NCBI GenBank assembly: GCA_016705235.1
Contig: JADIYP010000001.1
Span: forward strand, 1,473,880-1,537,879
Direction of reading: 5' to 3'
Origin: Candidatus Leptovillus affinis
GTDB taxonomy: Bacteria; Chloroflexota; Anaerolineae; Promineifilales; Promineifilaceae
DNA: 64,000 bases
Position numbers and translations under genes: made by a program. Below the pieces are notes generated by a model. That model worked only from the letters and a program-made list of their open reading frames with translations. It was not told the DNA's origin and made no database searches. Positions 16,718 through 25,823 of this stretch are shown one piece after another (position 1 is the first letter of the stretch; every line of letters starts with the position of its first letter).

Positions 16718-16755
16718 TCCTGGAGAAATCTCAACAATGACAATTCGAGGAACTT

Positions 16756-17898
16756 ATGAACCCAGAAACGCTTGCTTATAAACCTGGCTTGGAAGGTGTG
16801 GTCGCTGCCGAGACGCGCCGCAGTTACGTGAACGGGCAGACCGGCACGCTGCTCATTGCCGGCTACCCGCTGGCCGATATTGCCGCTCAGGCGACTTTTG
16901 AAGAAGTGGTGTATGTGCTGTGGCGCGACCGGCTGCCAACGGCCGTTGAACTCACCAACTTCAAGGGCAAATTGGCGGCGTTACGGCCGTTACCCGCCGC
17001 CACCCTCACCCTGCTGGAAGCCATCGCCCACACCGGCACACCGGTGATGGACGCGCTGCGCATGGCGGTGGGCACTCTGAGCCTGGACCTGAACGACGCC
17101 GATTCCGACACCCTGGCAATGGCTCTGGTAGCCCGCTTCCCGACGATTGTGGCCGCTTACTGGCGTCTGAGCCAGGGCCAAAATCCCATCACCCCCACAA
17201 CCGACCTGGGACATGCGGCCAACTATTTGTACATGCTGAAGGGAGAACGGCCGTCGCCCGCTCAGGCGCGCGGCATGGCTACCTACCTCAACACAGTCAG
17301 CGATCATGGACTGAACGCGTCTACGTTTACGGCGCGAGTCATCATTTCCACGCAGTCCGATCTGGTCTCGGCGATTACCGGCGCGGTGGGCGCGCTGAAG
17401 GGGCCGCTGCACGGCGGCGCGCCGGGTCCGGCGCTGGATATGGTGTTCGAAATCGGGCAGGCGGACCGCGCAGAAGCATACCTGCGGGCCAAAATCGAGC
17501 GTGGCGAACGGCTGATGGGCTTCGGCCACCGCGTTTACAAAGTGCGTGACCCACGCGCAGAAGTGCTGGCGGTCGCCGCCGAGAAAATGTACCGTGCGGA
17601 TGGCGATATGGCTTTGTATGAATTGGCGAAATCGGTTGAGGGCACGGCCGTTTCCCTGCTGGCGGAATACAAACCGGGCCGCAACCTGCAAACCAACGTG
17701 GAGTTCTACACCGCCCTGCTGCTGCATGGCCTGGGACTGGACACGGCGCTGTTCACGCCGACCTTTGCCGTGGGCCGGGTAGGCGGCTGGCTGGGGCAGT
17801 GCTTCGAGGAAATGGCCAACGGCCGTCTCATCCGCCCCAAGGAAGTCTACATTGGCGACATGAACCGGCAGTGGCTGCCGCTGGAAGCACGCGGCTAA
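16756..17898 (+). CDS. Citrate synthase (or 2-methylcitrate synthase)
   Basis: The 380-residue protein is a full-length type of citrate synthase. H184 (SDHGLNAST), H219 (KGPLHGG) and the GFGHRVYKVRDPR loop are present. The usual catalytic Asp is Glu316 (NVEFYT), a substitution I recall from some bacterial family members, so the enzyme may still be active. It condenses oxaloacetate with acetyl-CoA or propionyl-CoA in the cytoplasm; which one cannot be told. It is divergent from the dehydratase/HTH-citrate synthase pair, so two synthase-like proteins are encoded within 3.6 kb. Confidence 0.92.
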   Translation: MNPETLAYKPGLEGVVAAETRRSYVNGQTGTLLIAGYPLADIAAQATFEEVVYVLWRDRLPTAVELTNFKGKLAALRPLPAATLTLLEAIAHTGTPVMDALRMAVGTLSLDLNDADSDTLAMALVARFPTIVAAYWRLSQGQNPITPTTDLGHAANYLYMLKGERPSPAQARGMATYLNTVSDHGLNASTFTARVIISTQSDLVSAITGAVGALKGPLHGGAPGPALDMVFEIGQADRAEAYLRAKIERGERLMGFGHRVYKVRDPRAEVLAVAAEKMYRADGDMALYELAKSVEGTAVSLLAEYKPGRNLQTNVEFYTALLLHGLGLDTALFTPTFAVGRVGGWLGQCFEEMANGRLIRPKEVYIGDMNRQWLPLEARG

Positions 17899-17903
17899 AA
17901 AAT

Positions 17904-17968
17904 ATGATGCGTGATGCGTGAAACGTAATCCCTCCAACTACAATCACGCATCACGCATCACGCATCAC
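17904..17968. repeat. Inverted GATGCGT array
   Basis: TGATGCGTGATGCGTGA pairs with the downstream TCACGCATCACGCATCACG. It lies between citrate synthase and the O-methyltransferase; the second arm ends just before the GGAG ribosome site. Confidence 0.85.
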
Positions 17969-17977
17969 GGAGACCCC

Positions 17978-18568
17978 ATGTTCCATCCCATTCCCGATCC
18001 CATATTGGCACGCATGCGCGAATTGGAAAAGATAGACGGCCGTGATCGCGCCGACGGCACGCCCCACCTCGCCCGGCTGCGGCAAATCCCGCCGGATACT
18101 GGCCGATTTTTAGCCTTGCTGGCCGCCTCTGCGCCGGCCGGGCAGGTGGTAGAAATCGGAACCAGCGCCGGTTATTCAACCTTGTGGCTGGCGCTGGCCT
18201 GCCGCGCCACCGGCCGCAGTCTAACCACGTTTGAAGTGCTGCCGGAAAAAATCGCCCTGGCCAAAGAGACCTTTGCCCTGGCGGGCGTGGACGATGTGGT
18301 GACGCTGGTGGCCGGCGATGCCCGCAGCCATTTGCCGGCCATGGCCGGCGTCGGTTTTTGCTTTTTAGATGCCGAAAAAGAGGTGTACGCCGACTGTTAC
18401 GAAGCGGTTGTGCCGCGATTGGTTCCCGGCGGGCTGCTGGTGGCCGACAACGCCGTCAGCCATCACGCCGCGCTGCGGCCCATTCTGGACCGGGCGCTGA
18501 CCGATCCCAGAGTGGATGCGTTGATTGTGCCGCTGGGGAAAGGGGAGTTGATTTGCCGCAAAATTTAG
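17978..18568 (+). CDS. SAM-dependent O-methyltransferase (catechol/caffeoyl-CoA type)
   Basis: The 196-residue protein has SAM-binding motif I VVEIGTSAGYSTLWLA, the acidic FEVLPEK, the FLDAEKEVY metal and active-site stretch, and GGLLVADNAV, as in the O-methyltransferase family 3 (COMT/CCoAOMT-like, cation dependent). The substrate is not predictable. The ATG at 17978 is preceded by GGAG; upstream in-frame codons fall within the repeat array. It is convergent with the histidine kinase at 18573 with only 4 bp between stops. Confidence 0.88.
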   Translation: MFHPIPDPILARMRELEKIDGRDRADGTPHLARLRQIPPDTGRFLALLAASAPAGQVVEIGTSAGYSTLWLALACRATGRSLTTFEVLPEKIALAKETFALAGVDDVVTLVAGDARSHLPAMAGVGFCFLDAEKEVYADCYEAVVPRLVPGGLLVADNAVSHHAALRPILDRALTDPRVDALIVPLGKGELICRKI

Positions 18569-18572
18569 GGCG

Positions 18573-20081
18573 TCAGCTTTGTTGGGGCTGGCGCTGGGGC
18601 AAGAGAACGTGGAACCGGCTGCCGGGGCAGGCGGCTTCATCCATGCCGGAGCTTTCGACCCAGACACGGCCGTAATGGGCCTCTACTATCCCGCGCACAA
18701 TGGCCAACCCCAGGCCGGAGCCGCCGCCCTTAAACTTGGTGCGCCCAGAGGAGTGCAGCGTGACTTCGCCGGTCTGGTAAAACTTGTCGAAGATGAATTC
18801 TTGCACGTCAGGGGCTATGCCAATGCCGGTGTCCTGGACGATGATTTCGACGGCGGGCAGGGCGGTTCCGTTGTGGGTGATGGTTTGGGAACGGCCGTCT
18901 ACCCGCAAACTACCCCCGTCTGGCGTATACTTGATGCCGTTTATAATCAGGTGATAAAACACCTTATTCATCGCCTCCACGTCCGCTTCCACCTCTGGCA
19001 AATTGGCCATCGGGCCAAGCGACAAGGTCAGGCTGCGCTCTGCGGCCGCGCCGCGAAACCGATTCACCACCTGACGAATCAGAAACGGTAAATCTAATAG
19101 GGCCGGATGCAAATCCAACGACTGGCTGTCGATTTTGGCCACATCCAACATACGATCAACCACTTCTTGCATGCGCACCACGCCCTTATCAATGCCCTGC
19201 GCCCAGCGCGCATACTCCGCATTCTGCCGGATATCCGCGTCGCCGATAAACATCTGGGCGTTTAAATTGATGATCGTCAGCGGCGTCAACATCTCGTGCG
19301 AGGCGATGGCGATGAAATCTGTTTTGGTTTGGTCCAGGCGTTCCAGGCGGGCGTAAGCGTCTTGCAGCGCCTGCGTGCGTTCGGCTACCATGCCTTCTAG
19401 CTGCTGGTTGAACTGCTTGATTTCGGCGTTCAGGCGGTGTAATTCCTGCTCGCGCTCCTGAGTCAATACCCGCAGCATTTCGGCGCGGCGATAAGCCAGC
19501 ACGCGCCCGACATGGGCTATATAACCGGTCCCGGCCGAGGCCAGCAGCACCACAAAGTAATAACGAAAATCCTGGCCGCCCACAAACCAGGTAAAGGCCT
19601 GGAAAAGCGAAAGAAACGCCAGCAGCAGCATAGCCAGATACCACTGCGTGGCATGGAACAACACGCTGACGGCAAAAACAAACAGCGCCAGATTCGCCGC
19701 CTGTTTGGGATCGTGGGTCAGGTAAAAACGAAGCTGGATATTGATGAGGACCACAAACGCCAAAAAAGCGCCCAATCGGCCAACGTGCCGGGGCGCAAAT
19801 CTGTTCTGGGTAAGCATCCACCAGACCACCGCCAGGGCAATCAGGCTAAAGGCGGCCACGCCAAGCAATAAAGGCAGGCCGGGTTCCCTCAGAAATGCAG
19901 CCTGGATAAGGGCATAGGCAAGAAAGAGGAGGAGGATGCTGCCATAGATAAATGGGAGAAGGCGCAGTTCTGACTGATTGATGGCTTCATCGACTTGCTC
20001 TTTGGGAACGCCAAGATTGCTTGTATGCAGCAAATCGGTCAGGTGGCGAAGAGGCCAGTCGCGGGATGGTTTCGTCTTCAT
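18573..20081 (-). CDS. Sensor histidine kinase with multi-helix membrane sensor
   Basis: The 502-residue kinase has about five or six membrane helices (42-190), a coiled-coil stretch (200-250), HisKA with H262 in IASHEMLTPL, and an ATPase domain with N box (LIINGIKYTPDGG), DTGIGIAPDV and GGSGLGLAIVRG. No extracytoplasmic sensor domain of size is visible, so sensing is probably within the membrane. The DHp motif is SHEMLTPL rather than SHELRTPL. It has no response regulator neighbour and is an orphan kinase. Confidence 0.92.
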   Translation of the reverse strand: MKTKPSRDWPLRHLTDLLHTSNLGVPKEQVDEAINQSELRLLPFIYGSILLLFLAYALIQAAFLREPGLPLLLGVAAFSLIALAVVWWMLTQNRFAPRHVGRLGAFLAFVVLINIQLRFYLTHDPKQAANLALFVFAVSVLFHATQWYLAMLLLAFLSLFQAFTWFVGGQDFRYYFVVLLASAGTGYIAHVGRVLAYRRAEMLRVLTQEREQELHRLNAEIKQFNQQLEGMVAERTQALQDAYARLERLDQTKTDFIAIASHEMLTPLTIINLNAQMFIGDADIRQNAEYARWAQGIDKGVVRMQEVVDRMLDVAKIDSQSLDLHPALLDLPFLIRQVVNRFRGAAAERSLTLSLGPMANLPEVEADVEAMNKVFYHLIINGIKYTPDGGSLRVDGRSQTITHNGTALPAVEIIVQDTGIGIAPDVQEFIFDKFYQTGEVTLHSSGRTKFKGGGSGLGLAIVRGIVEAHYGRVWVESSGMDEAACPGSRFHVLLPQRQPQQS

Positions 20082-20195
20082 TGAATTGGGATACTGCGAG
20101 TTAGATATTAGATGAATAAGATTGTACTACAGAGCTTGCCCAGCGGCGATGTGAGAATAAGGGACCAGGTGAATAAAAGAGCAGAGACTCAGCAG

Positions 20196-20296
20196 GCTGA
20201 TTGACTGACAAAACTTATCTACTGCGGAAAACGCGGAAAGCGCGGAGTTTGTACCAGAGAAAACCTCCGCGTTCTCTGCGCTCTCCGCGGTAAAAT
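20196..20296. repeat. MITE-like element, family E, copy 1
   Basis: The left end GCTGATTGACTGACAAA (20196-20212) is the exact reverse complement of the right end of the copy at 58.4 kb. The internal part is an imperfect hairpin (CGCGGAAAGCGCGGAG to CTCTGCGCTCTCCGCGG) shared with that copy. The right end here is eroded. Confidence 0.85.
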
Positions 20297-20399
20297 CAAG
20301 CAGCGATGCGCGCTAAGGGGTTTTTGCCATCCTTCTTTGCTTCTTTGCTCGTTGCGTTGAGTTTTTAGCGGTCAGGATGAGAGGGGAGGGACACGGCCG

Positions 20400-21482
20400 T
20401 TACAAGAAAAAGAACGCCAGCCCCAATATCACATACACCATCAGCAGCATCGCCCCTTCCAGCCAGATACTTTCGCCGTCTAACGACACGAACGCAGCGA
20501 TAAACGCCGCCGCCGCCACGGCCGCCAACTCAAACTGGTTAAACTCCAACTGCATTGGGTTGCCCAGCAGCAAACTCAAGAAAACCAGCAGCGGCGCGAC
20601 AAACAGGGCAATCTGCAAGCTGGAGCCGATGGCAATGCTCAGGCTCAAATCCATCTTGTTTTTCATGGCAACCTGCACCGCCACCAGATGCTCGGCGGCG
20701 TTGCCGATGAGCGGGATGAGGATGATGCCGATGAAAAACTCGCTCAGGCCCAGCGATTCGGTGACATGTTCGACTGCGCCAACGAGAATTTCGCTGAGCC
20801 AGACAATGAGCGCCACGGCAATGCCCAGGATGATCAGGGCGTGGGTGGTGGTCCAGCCGGAGGGCGCATGGGCTTCGCGCATCACCGGGTCGTCGTGGTT
20901 GGGCTGAGAGGTGAACGAGTATAAGACAATCAGGCCATACATCACCAGCATAGCGATGGATGCCCCGATGCTCAAGCCTTCGACGGCGGCAAAATTGGGT
21001 TCCAAGGCCCAATTAAACAACGAGGGAATGCCGAGAGCGATCACCGACAGGATCAGCAGGGTGGCGTCGATGCCTGCGTTAGACCGGTTGAAGGTTTGTT
21101 TGCCATTTTTAATGCCGCCTGCCAGCAAGGAAAGTCCCAACACCAACAGCAAATTGCCCAAAATGGAGCCAGTGATGGAGGCCAAAACCAGACTCACCAG
21201 TCCGGCGCGCAGAGCCACCAGGGAGATGATCAGTTCGGCGGCGTTGCCTAGCGTGGCGTTGAGCAGGCCGCCCATGCGCTGGCCTACTTTTTCAGCCAGG
21301 GATTCCGTCGCCTGGCCAATCATGCCGGCGAGGGGTATGACGCCCACGGCCGTTATCGCAAAAATCAACGCTGGATTGCCATGCGTAAATTCTAGAATAA
21401 TGGCCGCCGGGATACATAACGCCAGAATCAATAAGATATTCCCCAGCCCAAGCCACTGTTTGGTAACTGCCAATGCTTTCAT
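20400..21482 (-). CDS. Calcium/proton (cation) exchanger, CaCA superfamily
   Basis: The 360-residue membrane protein has about eleven helices and the two alpha repeats of Cax/ChaA exchangers: GGLLNATLGNAAELIISLVAL in the first half and IGIILIPLIGNAAEHLVAV in the second. The Glu in each GNAAE binds the ion. It should export Ca2+ (or another cation) in exchange for protons at the inner membrane. A short acidic-His loop (QPNHDDPVMREAH) joins the halves. A palindromic repeat lies 18 bp upstream of the start. No regulator is adjacent. Confidence 0.93.
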   Translation of the reverse strand: MKALAVTKQWLGLGNILLILALCIPAAIILEFTHGNPALIFAITAVGVIPLAGMIGQATESLAEKVGQRMGGLLNATLGNAAELIISLVALRAGLVSLVLASITGSILGNLLLVLGLSLLAGGIKNGKQTFNRSNAGIDATLLILSVIALGIPSLFNWALEPNFAAVEGLSIGASIAMLVMYGLIVLYSFTSQPNHDDPVMREAHAPSGWTTTHALIILGIAVALIVWLSEILVGAVEHVTESLGLSEFFIGIILIPLIGNAAEHLVAVQVAMKNKMDLSLSIAIGSSLQIALFVAPLLVFLSLLLGNPMQLEFNQFELAAVAAAAFIAAFVSLDGESIWLEGAMLLMVYVILGLAFFFL

Positions 21483-21500
21483 AAATGGGTTCCTCTCTAC

Positions 21501-21562
21501 AAAACCCTAAGGGTTTTGCCACGCATGGTCTAAAACCACTCCAGGTCAAACCCTTAGGGTTT
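21501..21562. repeat. CCCTAAGGG-family palindromic element
   Basis: AAAACCCTAAGGGTTTT and AAACCCTTAGGGTTTT are the outer arms. It lies between the divergent exchanger and AzlC genes, so it is not simply a terminator. Confidence 0.85.
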
Positions 21563-21624
21563 TTTACAGGTACAAAAATAAAATGGATTCTTATTATAGA
21601 CAGGCGTAGACTATAATCCAACCC

Positions 21625-22332
21625 ATGTTACCGACGACCCCTCGCACAGCGTTCATGGCCGGTTTGCGCGCCATTTTGCCCATTCAGTTGGGCGTGCTGC
21701 CGTTTGCCCTGATAACCGGTGTGGCCGCAACCAGCATTGGCATGACGGCCGTGCAAGGCATCGGCATGTCGCTCATCGTCTTTGCCGGGGCGGCTCAACT
21801 GGTAGGCATCCAATTGCTAGACGCCCACGCGCCGCTGCTGGTCATCTGGCTTTCCACGTTTTTTATCAACCTGCGCTTTGTCATGTACAGCTCGTCGCTG
21901 GCCACTCACCTGCCCAGGCTGCCGCTGCGCTGGAAGCTGCTGCTCCCTTATTTGCTCACCGACCAGGCGTATGCCATGTCGCTTTTGGCCTTTGCGCAGG
22001 AGCCGGAACGGCCGTTCAAGCAGTGGTTTTATCTGGGCGCGGCCCTCACGCTCTGGCTGGTGTGGATGAGCGCCACGGCCGTTGGCGCTATCGTCGGCGT
22101 GCTCATTCCGGCCAGTTGGTCGCTCAACTTTGCCGCGCCGCTCACTTTCCTGGCCCTGGTGATGGCCACCATAAAGGATCGGTCAATGATCGTCGCGGCC
22201 GTGATAGCAGGGTTAACGGCCGTTCTGGCCCACCCCTTACCCTACCGCACCGGACTCATCCTGGCCGCCCTGGCCGGCATCGCCGCCGGCCTGATCAGCG
22301 ACAAACTGCGGCGGCAACGGCCGTCGCTATGA
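21625..22332 (+). CDS. AzlC-family exporter, second copy, no AzlD beside it
   Basis: The 235-residue protein aligns throughout with the AzlC at 4.1 kb: IQLGVLPFALITGVAA, SLIVFAGAAQLVGIQLL, FINLRFVMYSSSLA, LLTDQAYAM and VLIPASWSLNFAAPLTF. It should export branched-chain amino acids or similar compounds, but AzlC normally needs AzlD and none is encoded within reach, so it may share the AzlD from 3.7 kb or work alone. It is divergent from the cation exchanger. Confidence 0.88.
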   Translation: MLPTTPRTAFMAGLRAILPIQLGVLPFALITGVAATSIGMTAVQGIGMSLIVFAGAAQLVGIQLLDAHAPLLVIWLSTFFINLRFVMYSSSLATHLPRLPLRWKLLLPYLLTDQAYAMSLLAFAQEPERPFKQWFYLGAALTLWLVWMSATAVGAIVGVLIPASWSLNFAAPLTFLALVMATIKDRSMIVAAVIAGLTAVLAHPLPYRTGLILAALAGIAAGLISDKLRRQRPSL

Positions 22333-22400
22333 GTTTTATCAATTGGAGACTGAAAACTGAAGATTGGAGATTGGTTGATTTGGGGCCTGGGACTGAGGTG

Positions 22401-22460
22401 TGATGCGTGATACGTGATGCGTGACCGAAGAGAACTTCACGCATCACGCTTCACGCATCA
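22401..22460. repeat. Inverted GATGCGT array
   Basis: TGATGCGTGATACGTGATGC faces TTCACGCATCACGCTTCACG. Around it, 22341-22376 and 22502-22516 carry fragments of the GATTGGAGATT/TCTCCAATC family. Confidence 0.8.
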
Positions 22461-22536
22461 ATGTCATATCACCCCCTAAATTCCTGCAGCGCCTTGATTT
22501 TTTAGTCTCCAATCTCCCCTTCCCATGGAGGATTTT

Positions 22537-23718
22537 ATGAAAGGTCAATTTGCCGGCCGCATGGCCAACGTCCAAAAATCATTTATTCGTGAACTGCTCA
22601 AGGTCGCCCAAGACCCGGCCATCATCTCGTTTGCCGGCGGGCTGCCTAACCCCAGCTACTTCCCGGTGGAGCCGCTGCGCCGCGCCGCCGACAAAGTGCT
22701 GGCCCAAGACGGCGCCAACGTCTTGCAATATGCCCCCACCCTGGGCTATCTGCCGCTGCGCGAATATATCGCCCAACGATATGCCCAAAAAACCGGCCTG
22801 CAAATCCATCCCGACGAGATTCTTATCACCAACGGCTCGCAGCAGGGGCTGGACCTGGTGGCTAAAATCTTGCTGGACCCTGGCGATGAGGTCATTTTGG
22901 AAGCGCCCAGTTATCTGGGCGGCATTCAGGCGTTTTCGCTCTACCAGCCGCAGTTCCAGACTGTCGCTCTGCATGAAGATGGCGTGGATCTGGCCCAACT
23001 GAGCGAGGCGGCCGCCCGCGACCGCGCCAAATTGTTTTACGCCCTGCCCAACTTCCAAAACCCATCCGGCATCACCTATTCCGCGGCTAAACGGGAAGCG
23101 GCGGCGCGCATTTTGCGCGAGAATCAGGTCTTTTTTATCGAGGATGATCCTTACCGCGAACTGCGCTTTATGGGCGACGACCAGCCGCCCATTAGCAGCT
23201 TTGGCCGGGAGCGGGGCTTTTTGCTTGGTTCGTTCTCCAAAATTGTGGCTCCGGCGCTGCGTATGGGCTGGATTGTGGCCACGCCGCCCAACATGGACAA
23301 ACTGATCATCGCCAAACAAGCGGCCGACCTGCACAGCAATTATGTGTCGCAGCGTATCTTGCACCAGTTCCTGCTGGACAATGATTTGGACGCGCATATT
23401 GGGACGATTACGGCCGTTTACCGCCGTCAACGCGAATTAATGGTCTCTATGCTAGAGGAATGTTTTCCGCCGGAAGTCAGCTTCACCCTGCCGGAAGGCG
23501 GCATGTTCCTGTGGGTCCGGCTGCCGGAGGGTGTGTCGTCGATGGATTTGTTTAACGAGGGCGTCAAGGCCAACGTCGTCTTTGTGCCCGGCCACCCGTT
23601 TTACGTGGATGGCAGCGGGCAAAACACGCTGCGCCTCAACTTCTCCAACACCGACGAAGCCCATATCGAAACCGGCATGACTCGGCTGGCGCAGGCGTTG
23701 AAGACCATTATGCGCTAG
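22537..23718 (+). CDS. PLP-dependent aminotransferase (2-aminoadipate/MocR-type class I)
   Basis: The 393-residue enzyme has fold-type I aminotransferase signatures: ISFAGGLPNPSYFPVE at the N-terminus, ITNGSQQGLDLVAKIL, NFQNPSGITYS, the PLP lysine in LGSFSKIVAPALRMGW, and a C-terminal Arg region (NTLRLNFSNTDE). This resembles LysN/2-aminoadipate and aromatic aminotransferases. GGAGG at 22527-22531 sits six bases before the ATG at 22537, so the ATG four codons earlier is rejected. Its stop codon TAG abuts a MITE-like element, whose first base is the stop's G. Confidence 0.9.
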   Translation: MKGQFAGRMANVQKSFIRELLKVAQDPAIISFAGGLPNPSYFPVEPLRRAADKVLAQDGANVLQYAPTLGYLPLREYIAQRYAQKTGLQIHPDEILITNGSQQGLDLVAKILLDPGDEVILEAPSYLGGIQAFSLYQPQFQTVALHEDGVDLAQLSEAAARDRAKLFYALPNFQNPSGITYSAAKREAAARILRENQVFFIEDDPYRELRFMGDDQPPISSFGRERGFLLGSFSKIVAPALRMGWIVATPPNMDKLIIAKQAADLHSNYVSQRILHQFLLDNDLDAHIGTITAVYRRQRELMVSMLEECFPPEVSFTLPEGGMFLWVRLPEGVSSMDLFNEGVKANVVFVPGHPFYVDGSGQNTLRLNFSNTDEAHIETGMTRLAQALKTIMR

Positions 23719-23820
23719 CAGTTTGTTGGAGAACCTCTTTTTGTAGCCGGGGTATCCTTACCCCGCCTCTGGAAGACGCGGTAAGAAACTGCGGCTGCGG
23801 GTACTTTTCCGACAAACTGC
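23718..23820. repeat. 103-bp MITE-like element, family F, copy 1
   Basis: The ends are GCAGTTTGTTGGAGAA and TTTTCCGACAAACTGC, imperfect inverted repeats. The interior has GTAGCCGGGGTATCCTTACC and CGCGGTAAGAAACTGCGGCT. An equally long copy is at 60122-60224. A shorter degenerate stretch (CCAGGGCATCCTTACCCCG) follows to about 23880. Confidence 0.85.
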
Positions 23821-23942
23821 TAGCCAGGGCATCCTTACCCCGCTCCGTCAGGCGCGACAAAAAATCGCGGCTACTATCAGTCTTAGACCAGACATGGTTT
23901 ACGGCTTTTTGGTTCTTTGAGAATTCAGGGGGTTGACACCAG

Positions 23943-24002
23943 ATGTACGGGCGACCCTTGTGGTCGCCCTCGTCTGGGCGGGTACAAGGGTCGCCCTACA
24001 TT
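23943..24002. repeat. Palindromic element with GGGCGACCCTTG arms
   Basis: ATGTACGGGCGACCCTTG and CAAGGGTCGCCCTACAT pair with one bulge, with an inner GGTCGCCC/GGGCGGG core. It ends just before the stop of the leftward methyltransferase and may terminate it. Confidence 0.75.
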
Positions 24003-24022
24003 TGGCGATACCCCACGAAATC

Positions 24023-24811
24023 CTAAAGACCCGGCTTTTTTTGCGCCGCAAACTGCGCCAAAATGAGCAGCCGTTCGCTCTCTTCGTCGAATGGGTCGCC
24101 ATCGTAACTGCCGGTGAGGCTTTGCAGGCGGAATCCGGCTTCTTGCAGCAGCAGTTCCAACTGGTGGGGATAGAGGTAATGGTAATCTGCCTGGGCGATG
24201 GTGCGGTGGATGGGGCCGCCTTCCGGCGGTGAAGCGTCATAAATCCAGGTGATGTGCAGTGTTTGGGCGGCTTCGTCCAGGCGGTTGGCAGCCATCTGAA
24301 GCACCGTGTGCCCATTGGCCGGGTCGGTGAAGGTTGTTTCCAGCGTTACCGTCTGGTCGTTGGGCGTGCTGGCGATGGCCAGGGGATTGATGAGGTCGAT
24401 GAAGAGACGGCCGTTTCCCGCCAATACCCTGCGAATCCCTCGCAGCGCCAACGCCGTCTGGTCAGAATCCAGGTGGAGCAGCGTGTTGTAGGGGATAATC
24501 GCCAGAGAAAATTTTGTGTTGTCGGGCAGCAAAAGGTCGGTCATGTCGCCGGTTACCAGGGTAATGCGCTGGCGCACGGCCGTTTCTTCCTCTGCAAACC
24601 GCGCCTGTGCCCGCGCCAACATAACCGGCGAATGATCGACGCCGGTTACGCTGAAACCGGCGCGGGCCAACGGCCGTAACAGCCGTCCGCTGCCACAGCC
24701 CAATTCCAACACCGGTCCATCGGCTGCCTGCGCCAGCGCCAATACCAGCGCCACATCGTCGGCTAAATGATCGTGGGTTAAATCGTAATAGTGGGCAATT
24801 TGATTGTACAT
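24023..24811 (-). CDS. Class I SAM-dependent methyltransferase
   Basis: The 262-residue protein has the methyltransferase motifs VLELGCGSGRLLRPLARAG (motif I), VTGVDHSPVMLARAQ (motif II) and LAIIPYNTLLHL (motif IV-like). Its N-terminus, MYNQIAHYYDLTH, is typical of this group. A C-terminal beta extension (HRTIAQADYHYLYPHQLELLL) resembles small-molecule methyltransferases. The substrate cannot be inferred. It is followed, on the same strand, by no gene before the palindrome. The enoyl-CoA hydratase gene upstream on the same strand ends 45 bp before its start, so the two may be co-transcribed. Confidence 0.9.
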   Translation of the reverse strand: MYNQIAHYYDLTHDHLADDVALVLALAQAADGPVLELGCGSGRLLRPLARAGFSVTGVDHSPVMLARAQARFAEEETAVRQRITLVTGDMTDLLLPDNTKFSLAIIPYNTLLHLDSDQTALALRGIRRVLAGNGRLFIDLINPLAIASTPNDQTVTLETTFTDPANGHTVLQMAANRLDEAAQTLHITWIYDASPPEGGPIHRTIAQADYHYLYPHQLELLLQEAGFRLQSLTGSYDGDPFDEESERLLILAQFAAQKKPGL

Positions 24812-24856
24812 AACATCAAGTTAAGAGGTGTGGGTAGAAACCTTACCAATCTCCAA

Positions 24857-25648
24857 TCACCGGTCGCCATTAAACTCTGGTTTGCGTTTTTCCACAAAGG
24901 CTTGCAGCGCTTCCAGGTGGTCGGGTTGGGGCCAAAGCGACACAAACAGCTCGCTTTCCAGGCGGTTGGTTTCGGCGAGCGATTGGTGAACGGCCGTATG
25001 CGCCAACGCCTTATTGGCGGCCAACGCCCCACGCGAGAACTGCATCAGGTCGTCGGCCCAGGCCAGAGCGGCGGCCAGGACATCTGCGCCGGGCGGCGTA
25101 ATGCGGTGGACCAGCCCAATTTGGCGCGCTTCCTCCACGTCAAAAAGCCGCGCCGTCAGCATCAGTTCGATGGCCCGGCTCTGACCAATCAACTGCACCA
25201 GCCGGCCAGTGCCGCCCCAACCACTGGTCAGCGCGTTTTTCACCTGAGCAAAGCTGAAGCGCACGTGGGCGGCGGCGATACGCAGATCGCAGGCGGTGAT
25301 GATTTCGCAGCCGCCGCCAAAAGCGTCGCCGTTGATGGCGGCAATTACCGGCAGCGGCAGTTCGGCTAACTGCGCCAACGCGCCGCTCATGATCCGGTTT
25401 AGCCGTTCGCCGGCCGCCGCTTCCGGGTGCCGGCTTAGTTCTTTCAGATCGGCTCCGGCGGCAAACGCCTGCTCGCCGCTGCCGGTAACAATCAACACCC
25501 GGAGGCAGGCATTCTGGGCGGCCTGGTCTACGGCGGCGGCGAACGCTTCTTGCGCTGCCCAATTCAACGCATTTCGCGCTTCTGGTCGATTGATTTGCAG
25601 CACGGCCGTGCCATTTTCCTGAACGTGATACTCGATTGGCTTCTTCAT
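24857..25648 (-). CDS. Enoyl-CoA hydratase/isomerase family protein
   Basis: The 263-residue crotonase-fold protein shows the oxyanion-hole motifs AFAAGADLKEL and INGDAFGGGCEIITACDLRIAA and the helix FSFAQVKNALTSGWGGTGRL. The first catalytic Glu of hydratases (usually in NALTxELxxEL) is at a variable position, so it could be a hydratase, isomerase or other acyl-CoA lyase. The ATG at 25648 follows GGAAGG very closely; an alternative TTG at 25678 would add ten residues. A role in fatty-acid or amino-acid degradation is likely. Confidence 0.88.
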   Translation of the reverse strand: MKKPIEYHVQENGTAVLQINRPEARNALNWAAQEAFAAAVDQAAQNACLRVLIVTGSGEQAFAAGADLKELSRHPEAAAGERLNRIMSGALAQLAELPLPVIAAINGDAFGGGCEIITACDLRIAAAHVRFSFAQVKNALTSGWGGTGRLVQLIGQSRAIELMLTARLFDVEEARQIGLVHRITPPGADVLAAALAWADDLMQFSRGALAANKALAHTAVHQSLAETNRLESELFVSLWPQPDHLEALQAFVEKRKPEFNGDR

Positions 25649-25823
25649 ACCTTCCGAGTGTAACAAAAACAGGGGCAAGAGTGAAACAATCGTAAAAAAG
25701 CAGAACGGCCGTTTATCGCCAGGGGTGGGAGTGTTAGACTATTCTTGACGCTGAGACTGGCCGTCTGTAAGCTCTTTTAGGCGAGATTCTAACGCAGCAC
25801 GGCCGTTGCTGGAGATAACAGTC

